Assembly: GCA_029880265.1 (NCBI GenBank)
Contig: JAOUOT010000001.1
Location: 145,485-209,484 of the forward strand
DNA length: 64,000 nt
Reading direction: 5' to 3'
From: Spirochaetia bacterium
GTDB lineage: Bacteria > Spirochaetota > Leptospiria > Turneriellales > JAOUOS01
The stretch's first letter is position 1; the number at the start of each line of letters is the position of its first letter. Under the pieces are notes generated by a model. That model searched no databases. It saw nothing but the letters and a program-made list of their open reading frames with translations, and had not been told where the DNA came from. Both the position numbers and the translations under genes were made by a program. Below, one piece after another: positions 45,317 to 54,444 of the stretch.

Positions 45317-46510
45317 ATGAAAAAATTACTTACAGCGGCCATTTTACTGGGGCTTGCTCTAAATTGCAAAGAAAATGTAACGAAAAATTTAGGTACAAAG
45401 GTTTTTGTGGTTGAAAGAGCCACCGAAAGCATGGCGGTGATTGACTATAAAGAGATGAAGCTAATAGGCAAAATATCCTTATCGGGCAATATGAGACACG
45501 CCAGTATGGTTTTTGATCCTGAGCTTCATTACGGTTATATTGCCACAAGAAACGGAGTTTTAACGAGGGTCAATCTTCAAACCATGAAAGAAGACGGCTT
45601 TTTAAAAACTTCAAATAATTCTATCGGTTTGGCCATTTCGCAAGACGGCAGAACCGTTGCGGTTTCTGAATATGAGCCAGGCGGCATTACTTTTATCGAT
45701 GTCGACACTTTTACAATCACCCACCGAATTAAAGCTTCTGAAATTATGAAAGGCATTGCTTCAAAAACAACCGGTCTTGTAGACGGGGCCAATAATACTT
45801 TTGTATGCGCCTTAATGGATCTCGACGAAATATGGGAGCTTTCTCCCGAAGGCGAAGTAAAGCCGGGCGTTCCCGTAAGATATAAAATTAATCGCAAAAT
45901 AAAAGCGGTGGCCAAATATCCTTTTGACGCTTTGATATCGCCCGAGGGCCGTTATTACGTAACGGGCCATTTTAAATCTGAAAAAATAAGCATGGTCGAT
46001 TTATGGAGCGACGAAACAGTCGCCAAGCCGGTTCACTTTAAAGCCGCCAAAGATATTGACACCCTTCCGGTTAAAATGCCCCATATGGAAGCCTGGGCCG
46101 TTACCGGCGGCAGAATTTTCATACCTTTGCCCGGTCAAAAAAGACTGGCTGTAATTTCAAGCATTGACTATTCTTTTCAAAAATATATTGAACTTGCGGG
46201 CGATCCCGTTTACGCCGTTGTGCATCCGAATCATAAAGAAATATGGATTAGCTTTTCAGGCGAAAAAGACGACGGCAAGGTCGAAATTGTAAGCACAATT
46301 AGCGAGAAATCTGTTAAGGTTATGGATCTCGGCAAGAGAATCTATCATATGGTGTTTACCCCAAGGGGAGACAAGGCCTTTATCGCCAGCAATCTGACCG
46401 ATGAATTTATCATTTTTGACGCCTTAAAACATAAAGAATTAAAAAGAATTAAACTTGATTCTCCCTCGGGAATTTTCGGCGTATGGCGCGCTTTTCAAAC
46501 CGGACTTTAA
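45317..46510 (+). CDS. nirF: Heme d1 biosynthesis protein NirF, probable lipoprotein
   Basis: 397 residues from the ATG at 45317, chosen for AAAGGAG 6 nt upstream. There is a lipoprotein signal (LLGLALNC, lipid Cys17), then a beta-propeller like the d1 domain of cytochrome cd1. Motifs shared with NirF are NSIGLAISQDGRTVAVSEY, EPGG, PFDALISPEGRYYVTG and VKMPHMEAWAVTGG. NirF acts late in heme d1 synthesis in the periplasm (dihydro-heme d1 oxidation). The structural enzyme NirS was excluded because the N-terminal cytochrome c domain is missing. It follows nirJ by 26 bp. Confidence 0.88.
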   Translation: MKKLLTAAILLGLALNCKENVTKNLGTKVFVVERATESMAVIDYKEMKLIGKISLSGNMRHASMVFDPELHYGYIATRNGVLTRVNLQTMKEDGFLKTSNNSIGLAISQDGRTVAVSEYEPGGITFIDVDTFTITHRIKASEIMKGIASKTTGLVDGANNTFVCALMDLDEIWELSPEGEVKPGVPVRYKINRKIKAVAKYPFDALISPEGRYYVTGHFKSEKISMVDLWSDETVAKPVHFKAAKDIDTLPVKMPHMEAWAVTGGRIFIPLPGQKRLAVISSIDYSFQKYIELAGDPVYAVVHPNHKEIWISFSGEKDDGKVEIVSTISEKSVKVMDLGKRIYHMVFTPRGDKAFIASNLTDEFIIFDALKHKELKRIKLDSPSGIFGVWRAFQTGL

Positions 46511-47515
46511 ATGAATCAGGAAAAAAGAAACCTTCTGGCAAAAACGATACAAAAATCGGTTATAGCCGACAAAAGACCCTACCGCTTAATCGCCGAAAAA
46601 ATTGGCGAGACTGAAGATACGGTTATTGAACAAATAAAAAGCTGGAAAGAAAACCGCGAACTAAGAGAAATATCAGCCGTTATGGAGGGCGAATACTTAA
46701 GTCATGAATCGGCTTTGGTGTGCGCCAGAGTCAATACAGATGAGCTTGAAAAAACCGCCGATATTATTTCGGCTCACCCGATGGTTACCCATAATTACGA
46801 GAGAAATCACGAATTTAATTTATGGTTTACCGTGGCTTCTCCCGAAGCTTTTGGCGTTGAAAAAGAATTAGAAATACTATCTAAATTAACCGGCATAAAA
46901 AAGTTTCATCCGCTTAAGAAAAAAGAAGTTTTTAAGATAGGCGTAGTGATGGATCTAGAAACTCAGAAAAACATATCTGAAAAAACAGAAATAAAATCTG
47001 ATATTGAAAAACTTGAAATCAACGAAAAAAACATTAACCTGATAAGAGCTGTTCAAAAAAATCTGCCAGCCGAAAAAAACGCTTTTGAAATATTAGCGGG
47101 CGAAAACGGCTGCGAAGAAGACGATTTAATTGAATTTATATCGCGAAATACCGGTAAATGCATTCGTAAATATATAGGCACCTTTATGCACAGAAAACTG
47201 GGCATTCGTTCAAACGGTATGATTGTATGGAACGTCGCGCCCGAAAACGCCTCAGAAACCGGCAATCTTATCGCTTCTTTTGCCGACGTTAGCCATTGTT
47301 ATTCGAGAGAGAGTTTTGAAGAATTTCCTTATACTTTATATTCTATGCTTCACGGCCCTTCGCCGGAATATATACGCGAAACGGCCCAAAAGATAGCCGA
47401 GAAAATAAACTGCAAAGATTATCTTATCTTAGAATCAACCAGAGAATTTAAGAAAACGCGATTAAGATATTTTTTGCCCGAATATGACGAGTGGATAAAA
47501 AAACACGCCGGTTAA
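46511..47515 (+). CDS. Fused siroheme decarboxylase (NirDL / AhbAB-like)
   Basis: 334 residues made of two AsnC/Lrp-like halves. Each has a winged-helix start and a decarboxylase motif: THNYERNHEFNLWFTV in half one (about 95-110) and SHCYSRESFEEFPYTLYSML in half two (about 257-276). In the usual two-subunit enzyme (AhbA-AhbB, NirD-L-G-H) such halves pair to remove two carboxyl groups from siroheme, the first step to heme d1. Fusion of both in one chain is known in NirDL. The ATG follows the nirF stop directly. It should not be annotated as a transcription factor despite the Lrp-like fold. Confidence 0.87.
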   Translation: MNQEKRNLLAKTIQKSVIADKRPYRLIAEKIGETEDTVIEQIKSWKENRELREISAVMEGEYLSHESALVCARVNTDELEKTADIISAHPMVTHNYERNHEFNLWFTVASPEAFGVEKELEILSKLTGIKKFHPLKKKEVFKIGVVMDLETQKNISEKTEIKSDIEKLEINEKNINLIRAVQKNLPAEKNAFEILAGENGCEEDDLIEFISRNTGKCIRKYIGTFMHRKLGIRSNGMIVWNVAPENASETGNLIASFADVSHCYSRESFEEFPYTLYSMLHGPSPEYIRETAQKIAEKINCKDYLILESTREFKKTRLRYFLPEYDEWIKKHAG

Positions 47516-47934
47516 TTGAATATTTTTACCTCAGGTTTTTTGTTTTCTACATACGGTTTATATATCTCTTTTTTTAACAGTTTTTGTGTTTTTTCGTCGT
47601 AAAAATAACGCTCCATAAAGCTTATTTCGCCTTTTTCATAAGTTTTAAATTCGATGACTCTTTTATTTTCATCATATTTTGCCTCATAAAACTCATAATT
47701 TCTATAAACTTCTTCATAATTTTTCTCGGCCCCAATTTCAAGCGCCATCCCGTTTTTAATAAACCGGTCAGAATAATAAGGCAAATTCGGTTTTATTCTG
47801 TCACGCCTTGAATTAATTATCTCCTGGTCTTTTTCGCTTAATTTTGAATAACCGTCGTCTTTACAGGCCGCCGCGGAAAAAATAAGAAACACAAACCCAA
47901 GATACATAGTCATATTTTTAAGAGTATTTTTCAT
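47512..47934 (-). CDS. Hypothetical lipoprotein
   Basis: 140 residues with a lipoprotein signal (FLIFSAAAC, lipid Cys24). The charged mature part is rich in Lys, Glu and Tyr and has a repeat-like YEVYRNYEF / KYDENKRVIEFKTYEKG stretch, resembling the antitoxin-like/MORN-like Tyr repeats found in many short exported proteins. There is no confident family. It converges with the nir cluster, overlapping its last gene by 4 bp. Function unknown. Confidence 0.75.
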   Translation of the reverse strand: MKNTLKNMTMYLGFVFLIFSAAACKDDGYSKLSEKDQEIINSRRDRIKPNLPYYSDRFIKNGMALEIGAEKNYEEVYRNYEFYEAKYDENKRVIEFKTYEKGEISFMERYFYDEKTQKLLKKEIYKPYVENKKPEVKIFN

Positions 47935-48095
47935 GGGGGCAATATAAAATGGTAAACTATGCGCGACAATAAAAAAAACGGCAAGGCGGGCCCAGAGTTT
48001 GGCTATGAGGTTATGTAAAAATCAACAACATGGCGCACGAAAGACACAGAGAAAAAAAACGGAATTTTTTATATAATAAATTACCAAAAAAAAGA

Positions 48096-48124
48096 TTGAC
48101 CGAATCTGTGCAATCAAATATATT
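48096..48124 (+). promoter_or_regulatory. Sigma-70-type promoter for spoVG
   Basis: TTGACC at 48096-48101, a 17-nt spacer, then TATATT at 48119-48124, 33 bp before the spoVG start. No other element was seen in the 222-bp gap. Confidence 0.62.
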
Positions 48125-48156
48125 GTATTCATGCGTGGGGGAGGAAATGCGAAAAC

Positions 48157-48495
48157 ATGTCAGTAGAGATTACGAAAACTCAAGTATACGCCCGAAACGA
48201 CGGCAGAAACACCTTAGGTTATGCTCATATCACCTTAGGCGATACTTATGTGGTAAAAAATCTTAGAATAGTTAAGGGTAAAAAAGGCGTCTTTGTGGGA
48301 ATGCCATCAAACAAGACAAAAAGAGGAGATTTCATCGATATCTTCTTTCCTATAACCCAAGAGGCAAGAATAGACCTAACACAAAAAGTAATGGAAGAGT
48401 TTCAAAAACAGTTTCCAGAAATCATGGAAGGTCTTGACGTCTATGGCCTTGAAGAATCTGAGGCCGCCATCTCAATGGCCGAAGATTCAAGATAA
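48157..48495 (+). CDS. spoVG: SpoVG family nucleic-acid-binding regulator
   Basis: 112 residues. Family features are VTKT-type start (EITKTQVYARNDGR), GYAHITLGDTYVVKNLRIVKGKKG and FVGMPSNKTKRGDFIDIFFPIT. SpoVG binds DNA and RNA site-specifically in Bacillota and Borrelia and acts as a global regulator of surface and virulence genes. The C-terminal tail is acidic and longer than in Bacillus. A GGAGG ribosome site lies 12 nt upstream, rather far. Single gene with its own promoter and a downstream hairpin. Confidence 0.95.
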   Translation: MSVEITKTQVYARNDGRNTLGYAHITLGDTYVVKNLRIVKGKKGVFVGMPSNKTKRGDFIDIFFPITQEARIDLTQKVMEEFQKQFPEIMEGLDVYGLEESEAAISMAEDSR

Positions 48496-48525
48496 AGAAA
48501 AGCTTACTTTAGTATAGAATTTATA

Positions 48526-48565
48526 CCTTACATTCGTTATATTTTTAAATATGGCGAATGTAAGG
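48526..48565 (+). terminator. Hairpin downstream of spoVG
   Basis: CCTTACATTCG (48526-48536) pairs exactly with CGAATGTAAGG (48555-48565) across an AT-rich loop that can itself pair. No T-run follows directly, so it may be a 3'-end stabiliser or a weak terminator. Confidence 0.55.
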
Positions 48566-48692
48566 GCTTCTAATATATATCATTTTTTTATTAAAACCCG
48601 GTTTCATTGGCATATGGGCGCTTTAGTTAATAATAAAGCAAGAACAAACGATAATATAAATAACAATATCAATATTTTAAGGAACTCTTATT

Positions 48693-49016
48693 ATGAGCGA
48701 AAATATGAAACCAATCAGGGGATGGCTTTATCTTGACGTAAGTGATGTCAAGAAACATTTATTGTTAATTGAAGATATTTACGGAATGTGCGCCAACTGT
48801 AAACATTTAGGAATAAGCTATATTAAAGAAAAAAAGTGCCCGAACTGCAATACTGAATTTAAATATCTGACGTCGTCTTTAAAAAAAGACGCCGAGATAG
48901 CGCAAATTGCCGGCAGAATTAAGCGAGAAAATTTATCGCTGGTTTTAATCGATAAAAATGACTATGACAGAGCGGGAGCGAAAGACTCAATTCATGATTT
49001 ATTTAAACAAAAATAA
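48693..49016 (+). CDS. Hypothetical zinc-ribbon-like protein
   Basis: 107 residues. There are four cysteines as two CxxC pairs, CANC (about 34) and CPNC (about 50), in a short beta ribbon. A helical region follows, ending SIHDLFKQK. There is no membrane segment. It looks like a small cytoplasmic zinc protein, perhaps nucleic-acid binding; no family is recognised. Good ribosome site (AAGGAA, about 8 nt upstream). It stands alone between spoVG and the carboxylase genes. Confidence 0.8.
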   Translation: MSENMKPIRGWLYLDVSDVKKHLLLIEDIYGMCANCKHLGISYIKEKKCPNCNTEFKYLTSSLKKDAEIAQIAGRIKRENLSLVLIDKNDYDRAGAKDSIHDLFKQK

Positions 49017-49066
49017 TGTTTTTTTCTTGATACCCGATCTCAAATTTATGATGTATCTGACCGCCA

Positions 49067-50524
49067 ATGAATAAAAAAATAAAAAAAGTGCTCATCGCAA
49101 ACCGGGGCGTTCCGGCTTTTCGCGTAATTCACACATGCCGCGACAGAAAAATTGAAACGACCGCCGTTTACAGTACGCCCGACAGATTAGCTACGCATGT
49201 GTTCTTAGCCGACAGCGCGGTGCATATCGGCGAAGCGCCGCCCATTGAATCATATTTAAATAAAGAGAGAATTATAGACGCTGCTTTAAAAAGCAAATCA
49301 AACGCAATTCATCCCGGCTGGGGTTTTTTAGCCGAAAATCATGAATTTGCTCAAATGGTAATAGACGCTGGTCTTATATGGATAGGACCTCCGCCCAATG
49401 TTATTAAATCAATGGGCGATAAAATTCAATCAAAAAAATTAGCCGCAAAAGCAAATGTACCGACTATACCGGGCGTCAACGGCGTAAAGTCGGCCGCCGA
49501 TATCGAAAAATGGATGAAAACCGAAAAAGTTAAATACCCTATCATATTAAAAGCCTCAAAAGGCGGCGGCGGCAAGGGCATGGTTAAGGTAAGTCACTCT
49601 AAAGAGCTGGCATCGGCTATTTCGAAAGCCTCTTCTGAAGCAAAAAAAGCTTTCGGAGACGATAAATTACTGGCCGAGAAATATATTGAATATGGCAGGC
49701 ACATTGAAGTTCAAATTGTGGCCGACAATCACGGCAATATCATTCACCTTTTTGAAAGAGAATGTACCATTCAAAGAAGAAATCAAAAAATTATTGAAGA
49801 GGCCCCTTCGCCAAGCATTGACGAGACCCTGCGAAATGAAATTTGCGTAACAGCGGTTCGTTTAATGCGCGAAATCGGCTATGTATCGGCGGGCACCGTG
49901 GAATTTATTTTTGACCCCGATACCAGAAAATTTTATTTTCTTGAAGTAAACACGCGCCTTCAGGTTGAGCACGGCATAACAGAACTTATCACGGGTCATG
50001 ACATTGTAAGAAATATGATAGATATTGCGCAGGGCGAAAAATTGAAATTCTCTCAACCCGATATTCACCCTAACCGCTGGGCCTTAGAGGTTCGAATAAA
50101 CGCCGAAGATCCGAAAACTTTTAACCCCTCTTTCGGTAGAATAAGCCGTCTTCAGCTTATTCCCGGGCACAGCGTCAGGGTCGCGCAGGGGGTTTACGAG
50201 GGTTCAGAGGTTCCGCCTTATTACGACTCTCTAATTATGCTGATTATGACATCTGGCGCAAACCGGCAAGACGCCATCAGCGCGATGGAAAGAACTTTAA
50301 GCAGAAATTTACGCATAGAAGGCATTAAAACGCTTACGCCTTTGCTATTAAGCATTATTCGCCATAAGGCTTTTCAAACGGCCGACTTTTCAACCCGCTT
50401 TATTGAAGAGCATATTGACGAGCTGGTTTCTACTCTTGACGAAACATGCGTAGACGACGAGCTTCATAAAATTGCCCGTTTTGTGGCCGAAGTATCGGCC
50501 CTTGGGCCACGCAATTGGATGTAA
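49067..50524 (+). CDS. Biotin carboxylase subunit (acyl-CoA/pyruvate-type carboxylase)
   Basis: 485-residue ATP-grasp enzyme that carboxylates biotin with ATP and bicarbonate. Seen: LIANRGVPAFRVIHTCRD, AIHPGWGFLAEN, the glycine-rich KASKGGGGKGMVKV, FERECTIQRRNQKIIEEAPSP and EVNTRLQVEHGITE (usually 'HPVTE'). Slightly divergent but with catalytic residues kept. It is 7 bp upstream of a carboxyltransferase-biotin carrier gene, so the two form a two-subunit carboxylase. Confidence 0.93.
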   Translation: MNKKIKKVLIANRGVPAFRVIHTCRDRKIETTAVYSTPDRLATHVFLADSAVHIGEAPPIESYLNKERIIDAALKSKSNAIHPGWGFLAENHEFAQMVIDAGLIWIGPPPNVIKSMGDKIQSKKLAAKANVPTIPGVNGVKSAADIEKWMKTEKVKYPIILKASKGGGGKGMVKVSHSKELASAISKASSEAKKAFGDDKLLAEKYIEYGRHIEVQIVADNHGNIIHLFERECTIQRRNQKIIEEAPSPSIDETLRNEICVTAVRLMREIGYVSAGTVEFIFDPDTRKFYFLEVNTRLQVEHGITELITGHDIVRNMIDIAQGEKLKFSQPDIHPNRWALEVRINAEDPKTFNPSFGRISRLQLIPGHSVRVAQGVYEGSEVPPYYDSLIMLIMTSGANRQDAISAMERTLSRNLRIEGIKTLTPLLLSIIRHKAFQTADFSTRFIEEHIDELVSTLDETCVDDELHKIARFVAEVSALGPRNWM

Positions 50525-50531
50525 ATAAGAA

Positions 50532-52565
50532 ATGAAAATAAGTAATCTGGTCAACCCTTCAATGAAAGCCAAAGAAATTACGGCAATAGTACGTTCTCTT
50601 AAAGGCGTTATGTTTACCTCTACCGGCATGAGAGACGCCGGCCAATCTGACTATAAAAACCGTCTTAGAATTCACGACCTGCAGACTCTTTGCGAACATT
50701 ATAATGAAACAAATTTTTTTAGCGCCGAATGCCATGGCGGCGCCAGATGGCACGTAGGTGTCATGAACAGAAAAGAAGGGCCCTTTGAAGAGATTAGAAT
50801 TTTAAGAGAAAAAATGCCCAATGTCTTGCTGCAGACGTTAATACGCGAAACCAATTTATGGGGTTACAGGCCCTATTCTAAGAACGTTATAGAGTATGTG
50901 GTTGAAAGAGTAGATATTGACGTATGGCGCTGCTTTTCTTTTTTAAATGACGTTCGCAACATGAAAACAGTGGCAGAAGTGGTCATGAAAAGAGATAAAC
51001 TCTTTGAACCAGCTATATCGTTTACACAGGCCGACTGGACAACCAACGAGTATTATCTGAGAGTAACAAAAGATATTGTCAAACTTTGCGGGGGTCATGA
51101 GCATATAATTTTATGCATTAAAGATATGGCCGGCGTAGGAAGCCCCGAAAGAATTTATTCTTTAATTGACGCCATAAAACAAAAATATCCCGAACTTATC
51201 ATACAATATCACAGACACGCGACAGACGGCCTGGCTTTGCCCGCTATTTTAGCGGCCGCCCGGGGCGGCGCAAAAATCATAGACGTGCAGGAAGACTCGC
51301 TTACGCGTTTTTACGGGCAGGCGCCTGTTTTAGCGGCGCATGCTTATCTTGAAGAATCGGGAATTCCCGTGCATATAAACGCCGACGCCGCCGAAAAAGC
51401 GGTAGAAAAAGTGCGCGCATGGATCAATAATTATCATTGGGCAGAATCTCCTTTTAAGGGATTTGATCATACCGTCGTTAAGCATCGTATGCCCGGCGGA
51501 GCTTTCCCTAGCTCGTTTGAGCAGGCGCAAAAAGGCGGTTTTTTAAATTTCATGCCGGCCATTCTTAAGGTAATGTCATTATTCAATCAAATTATCAAAT
51601 ATTTTGACGTAACCCCCGGATCTCAAATTACATGGGTTACCTGCAGCGGTATTATCAATCTTTACGCAAAAGAAAGGGGCGAAGCGGGCGTATCGCATAT
51701 AATAAAACTTCTGCAAAAATTTGTTGAAGAAAAAAAACAAGACTTTAAGGCAATGTCAAAAGAAGAACAAGCCGAACTTTTGACTATTTTTGCAAACGCT
51801 CCCGGCGATTTTAAGAATTTAATTTTGGGTCATTACGGCAAACTTCCCCAGGGATGGCCCAACGAATGGGTTTATAAAAGCGCCTTTGGCGAAGAATGGC
51901 AGCAAAAAATAAAAGAAAGAAAAGAACTATCGCCTTTAGATACGCTTCCTGAAGACGATCTTGATAAAATTAGAAAAGAATTTGACGAACTTCTAAACCG
52001 CGAATCGACCGAAGAAGAATTTATTTTATACTTAATGCACCCGAAAGACGCTTTGGGCTTAATTCAATTTAGAGAAAATTATGGAGATTCTTCGCTTGTA
52101 CTGCCCACAAACGTATGGCATGAGGGCCTAAAACATCCCGGTGATTTTGTTGAATTTGAGCACAGGGGCATGCCATACTGTATAGAACTGGTTTCGATAG
52201 GCAGCGAAAACGACGGCATTATTCATGTTGTAATGAGAATCAATAACAAAACCATGGTTCATCCGGTTGAAACCCCGCGGGTTAAAAAGACTGAAATTAA
52301 AATAGCGAAAAAACCCAATGAAATTGGCGCGCCAATTGACGGTACCGTTTGGCGAATCGGTAACTCTGAAAGAGGCGCAATTCACCCGGGTGATATAGTG
52401 CATAAAGGCGAAGAAATCTGCAACCTTGAGGCAATGAAAATGGAAAACGCCGTTATTGCTCCGTTTGACGCAAAAGTACTCGAAATTGCCGTTAAACTCA
52501 ACGCAACCATAAAAGAGGGCCAGCTTCTTTTTGCGCTTGAGAAAATTTCGTTAAAATCGAATTGA
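50532..52565 (+). CDS. Divergent pyruvate carboxylase-type carboxyltransferase with biotin carrier domain
   Basis: 677 residues: an HMGL-like TIM-barrel carboxyltransferase (about 20-300), a conserved carboxylase domain, and a C-terminal biotinyl domain (LEAMKMENAV). The metal and lysine motifs of the pyruvate carboxylase/oxaloacetate decarboxylase family are recognisable (MRDAGQSD, KDMAGVG, HRHATDG). Several usual motifs are changed: CWGGATFD is ECHGGARWH, NxVGYRxY is NLWGYRPY, and the SGLTSQP-type region is DSLTRFYGQAP. Pyruvate is the default substrate; another 2-oxo acid is possible. Confidence 0.88.
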   Translation: MKISNLVNPSMKAKEITAIVRSLKGVMFTSTGMRDAGQSDYKNRLRIHDLQTLCEHYNETNFFSAECHGGARWHVGVMNRKEGPFEEIRILREKMPNVLLQTLIRETNLWGYRPYSKNVIEYVVERVDIDVWRCFSFLNDVRNMKTVAEVVMKRDKLFEPAISFTQADWTTNEYYLRVTKDIVKLCGGHEHIILCIKDMAGVGSPERIYSLIDAIKQKYPELIIQYHRHATDGLALPAILAAARGGAKIIDVQEDSLTRFYGQAPVLAAHAYLEESGIPVHINADAAEKAVEKVRAWINNYHWAESPFKGFDHTVVKHRMPGGAFPSSFEQAQKGGFLNFMPAILKVMSLFNQIIKYFDVTPGSQITWVTCSGIINLYAKERGEAGVSHIIKLLQKFVEEKKQDFKAMSKEEQAELLTIFANAPGDFKNLILGHYGKLPQGWPNEWVYKSAFGEEWQQKIKERKELSPLDTLPEDDLDKIRKEFDELLNRESTEEEFILYLMHPKDALGLIQFRENYGDSSLVLPTNVWHEGLKHPGDFVEFEHRGMPYCIELVSIGSENDGIIHVVMRINNKTMVHPVETPRVKKTEIKIAKKPNEIGAPIDGTVWRIGNSERGAIHPGDIVHKGEEICNLEAMKMENAVIAPFDAKVLEIAVKLNATIKEGQLLFALEKISLKSN

Positions 52566-52595
52566 CGTCTAGTTTCAAGCATTGTTCTTGAATTC

Positions 52596-54431
52596 ATGCG
52601 ATCTGATATTATAAAAAAAGGCGTTGAGCGGGCGCCGCATAGATCTCTTCTTAGAGCGACAGGCGTAAAAGACGAAGATTTTAAAAAACCGTTCATTGCC
52701 ATTGCCAACAGTTATACCGATATTATTCCCGGCCATGTTCACCTGCAAGAAGTGGGCAATTTGCTCAAACAATACGTAAGAGACGCCGGCGGTATGCCTT
52801 TTGTCTTCAATACAATCGGCGTTGACGACGGTATTGCCATGGGTCATTTCGGTATGAAATACTCTCTGCCATCTCGCGAAATCATTGCCGACGCCGTAGA
52901 AGCCGTTATAAGGGCCCATCAGTTTGACGCCATGATATGTGTGCCAAACTGCGATAAAATTGTTCCCGGGATGATGATGGCCGCTGTAAGACTGAACATA
53001 CCTACAATTTTCGTATCGGGCGGCCCTATGGAAGCCGGCAAAACCCCTTCAGGCAAGAAAGTCGACCTTATAAGCGTATTTGAAGGCATCGGCGAGCTTA
53101 AAGAAGGCAAAATGACCGAAGAAGAATTAACCGAAAGAGAAAATTATGCCTGCCCAACATGCGGCAGCTGCAGCGGACTTTTTACGGCAAACTCAATGAA
53201 TTGTTTATGCGAAGCCCTGGGCATTGCCTTGCCCGGCAACGGAACTGTTTTGGCAACCAGCACAGAAAGAATTAATTTATTCAAGAAAGCCGCTAAAAGA
53301 ATCGTCGAAATGGCTAAAGAAGAAGACGAATACAATAAAAGAAACGAAAAATATCCTTATTTACCGTCGAATATTATTACCGAAAAATCTCTTGAAAACG
53401 CCATGATTCTTGATATGGCCATGGGCGGCTCTACAAATACTCTGCTTCACACGCTGGCTCTGGCAGAAGAAGGCGATATTAAAGGTTTTACGATGCAAAG
53501 CGTCAATAAACTTGATAAAATAACTCCGAATATCTGCAAAGTATCTCCATCGTCAGATTATCATATTGAAGACGTACATTTATCAGGCGGCATCCATACT
53601 ATTTTGGGCCAAATATTAAGAGATAAAAAAGAATTACTGCACTCTGACTGCGTTACGGTTACAGGAAAAACTCTTAAAGAAAATATTGAAGATTATGACG
53701 TCAGGGGCGGTAAGCTTTTGCCTGAAGCCGAAAAAATGACTTTAGCAGCGCCCAGTCACGTACTTCATAAAGCGGGACTTTCTCATGAAGAGTACCTATC
53801 TGCTTCTAGCCGCAATAAAGAATCCTTGGGGTTTGACCCGTTTGACTGTATAAGAGAAACCGAAAATGCTTATTCTCAAACAGGCGGCTTAAGCGTTCTA
53901 TACGGAAATTTAGCGCCAGAAGGATGCGTTGTAAAAACGGCGGGAGTCTCTTCTGAAATGCTTGTTTTTGAGGGCAAGGCGGTAGTTTATGATTCGCAGG
54001 AAGACGCCTGCGACGGCATTCTAAAGGGAGAAGTTAATTCAGGCGACGTAGTTGTTATTCGATATGAGGGCCCTAAAGGCGGCCCCGGAATGCAAGAAAT
54101 GCTTGCCCCTACTTCATACATAATGGGCAGGGGCCTCGGCTCAAGCGTCGCCTTAATCACAGACGGCCGGTTTTCAGGCGGCACCAGAGGAGCCTGCATT
54201 GGTCATGTCTCTCCGGAGGCCGCAGAAGGCGGGTTAATCGCCCTTATTGAAAAAGGCGATATAATAAAAATCAATATACCTGAAAACTCTATAGAGGTCG
54301 ATCTCAGCGGCGAAGAAATTGAAAAACGAAAGAAGAATTTAAAACCTGTTCAAAAAGAAGTTCCTAAGGGCTATTTAAGAAGGTATAGACGAATGGTAAC
54401 CAACGCCGCGCGCGGAGCTTTCTTAGAATAA
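52596..54431 (+). CDS. ilvD: Dihydroxy-acid dehydratase
   Basis: 611-residue Fe-S dehydratase making the 2-oxo acids for valine, leucine and isoleucine. Seen: [13 protein letters not shown] near the start, the cluster cysteines in [11 protein letters not shown] and [17 protein letters not shown], and the late motifs [15 protein letters not shown] and [20 protein letters not shown]. Length fits the longer E. coli-like form. It begins 30 bp after the carboxylase genes on the same strand, so co-transcription is likely. No other ilv gene is in the window. Confidence 0.97.
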   Translation: MRSDIIKKGVERAPHRSLLRATGVKDEDFKKPFIAIANSYTDIIPGHVHLQEVGNLLKQYVRDAGGMPFVFNTIGVDDGIAMGHFGMKYSLPSREIIADAVEAVIRAHQFDAMICVPNCDKIVPGMMMAAVRLNIPTIFVSGGPMEAGKTPSGKKVDLISVFEGIGELKEGKMTEEELTERENYACPTCGSCSGLFTANSMNCLCEALGIALPGNGTVLATSTERINLFKKAAKRIVEMAKEEDEYNKRNEKYPYLPSNIITEKSLENAMILDMAMGGSTNTLLHTLALAEEGDIKGFTMQSVNKLDKITPNICKVSPSSDYHIEDVHLSGGIHTILGQILRDKKELLHSDCVTVTGKTLKENIEDYDVRGGKLLPEAEKMTLAAPSHVLHKAGLSHEEYLSASSRNKESLGFDPFDCIRETENAYSQTGGLSVLYGNLAPEGCVVKTAGVSSEMLVFEGKAVVYDSQEDACDGILKGEVNSGDVVVIRYEGPKGGPGMQEMLAPTSYIMGRGLGSSVALITDGRFSGGTRGACIGHVSPEAAEGGLIALIEKGDIIKINIPENSIEVDLSGEEIEKRKKNLKPVQKEVPKGYLRRYRRMVTNAARGAFLE

Positions 54432-54444
54432 ACCAGAATAACGA

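Noticed and set aside
45317-46510. Cytochrome cd1 nitrite reductase (NirS)
   Set aside because: The beta-propeller is similar, but there is no CXXCH heme c motif or N-terminal cytochrome c domain, and the NirF-type motifs fit better.
46511-47515. AsnC/Lrp transcriptional regulator
   Set aside because: Winged-helix-like segments are there, but both halves carry siroheme decarboxylase active-site motifs and the gene sits with nirJ and nirF.
48030-48266. 78-codon frame preceding and overlapping spoVG
   Set aside because: It overlaps the spoVG promoter and start in another frame, and lacks a ribosome site and any recognisable domain.
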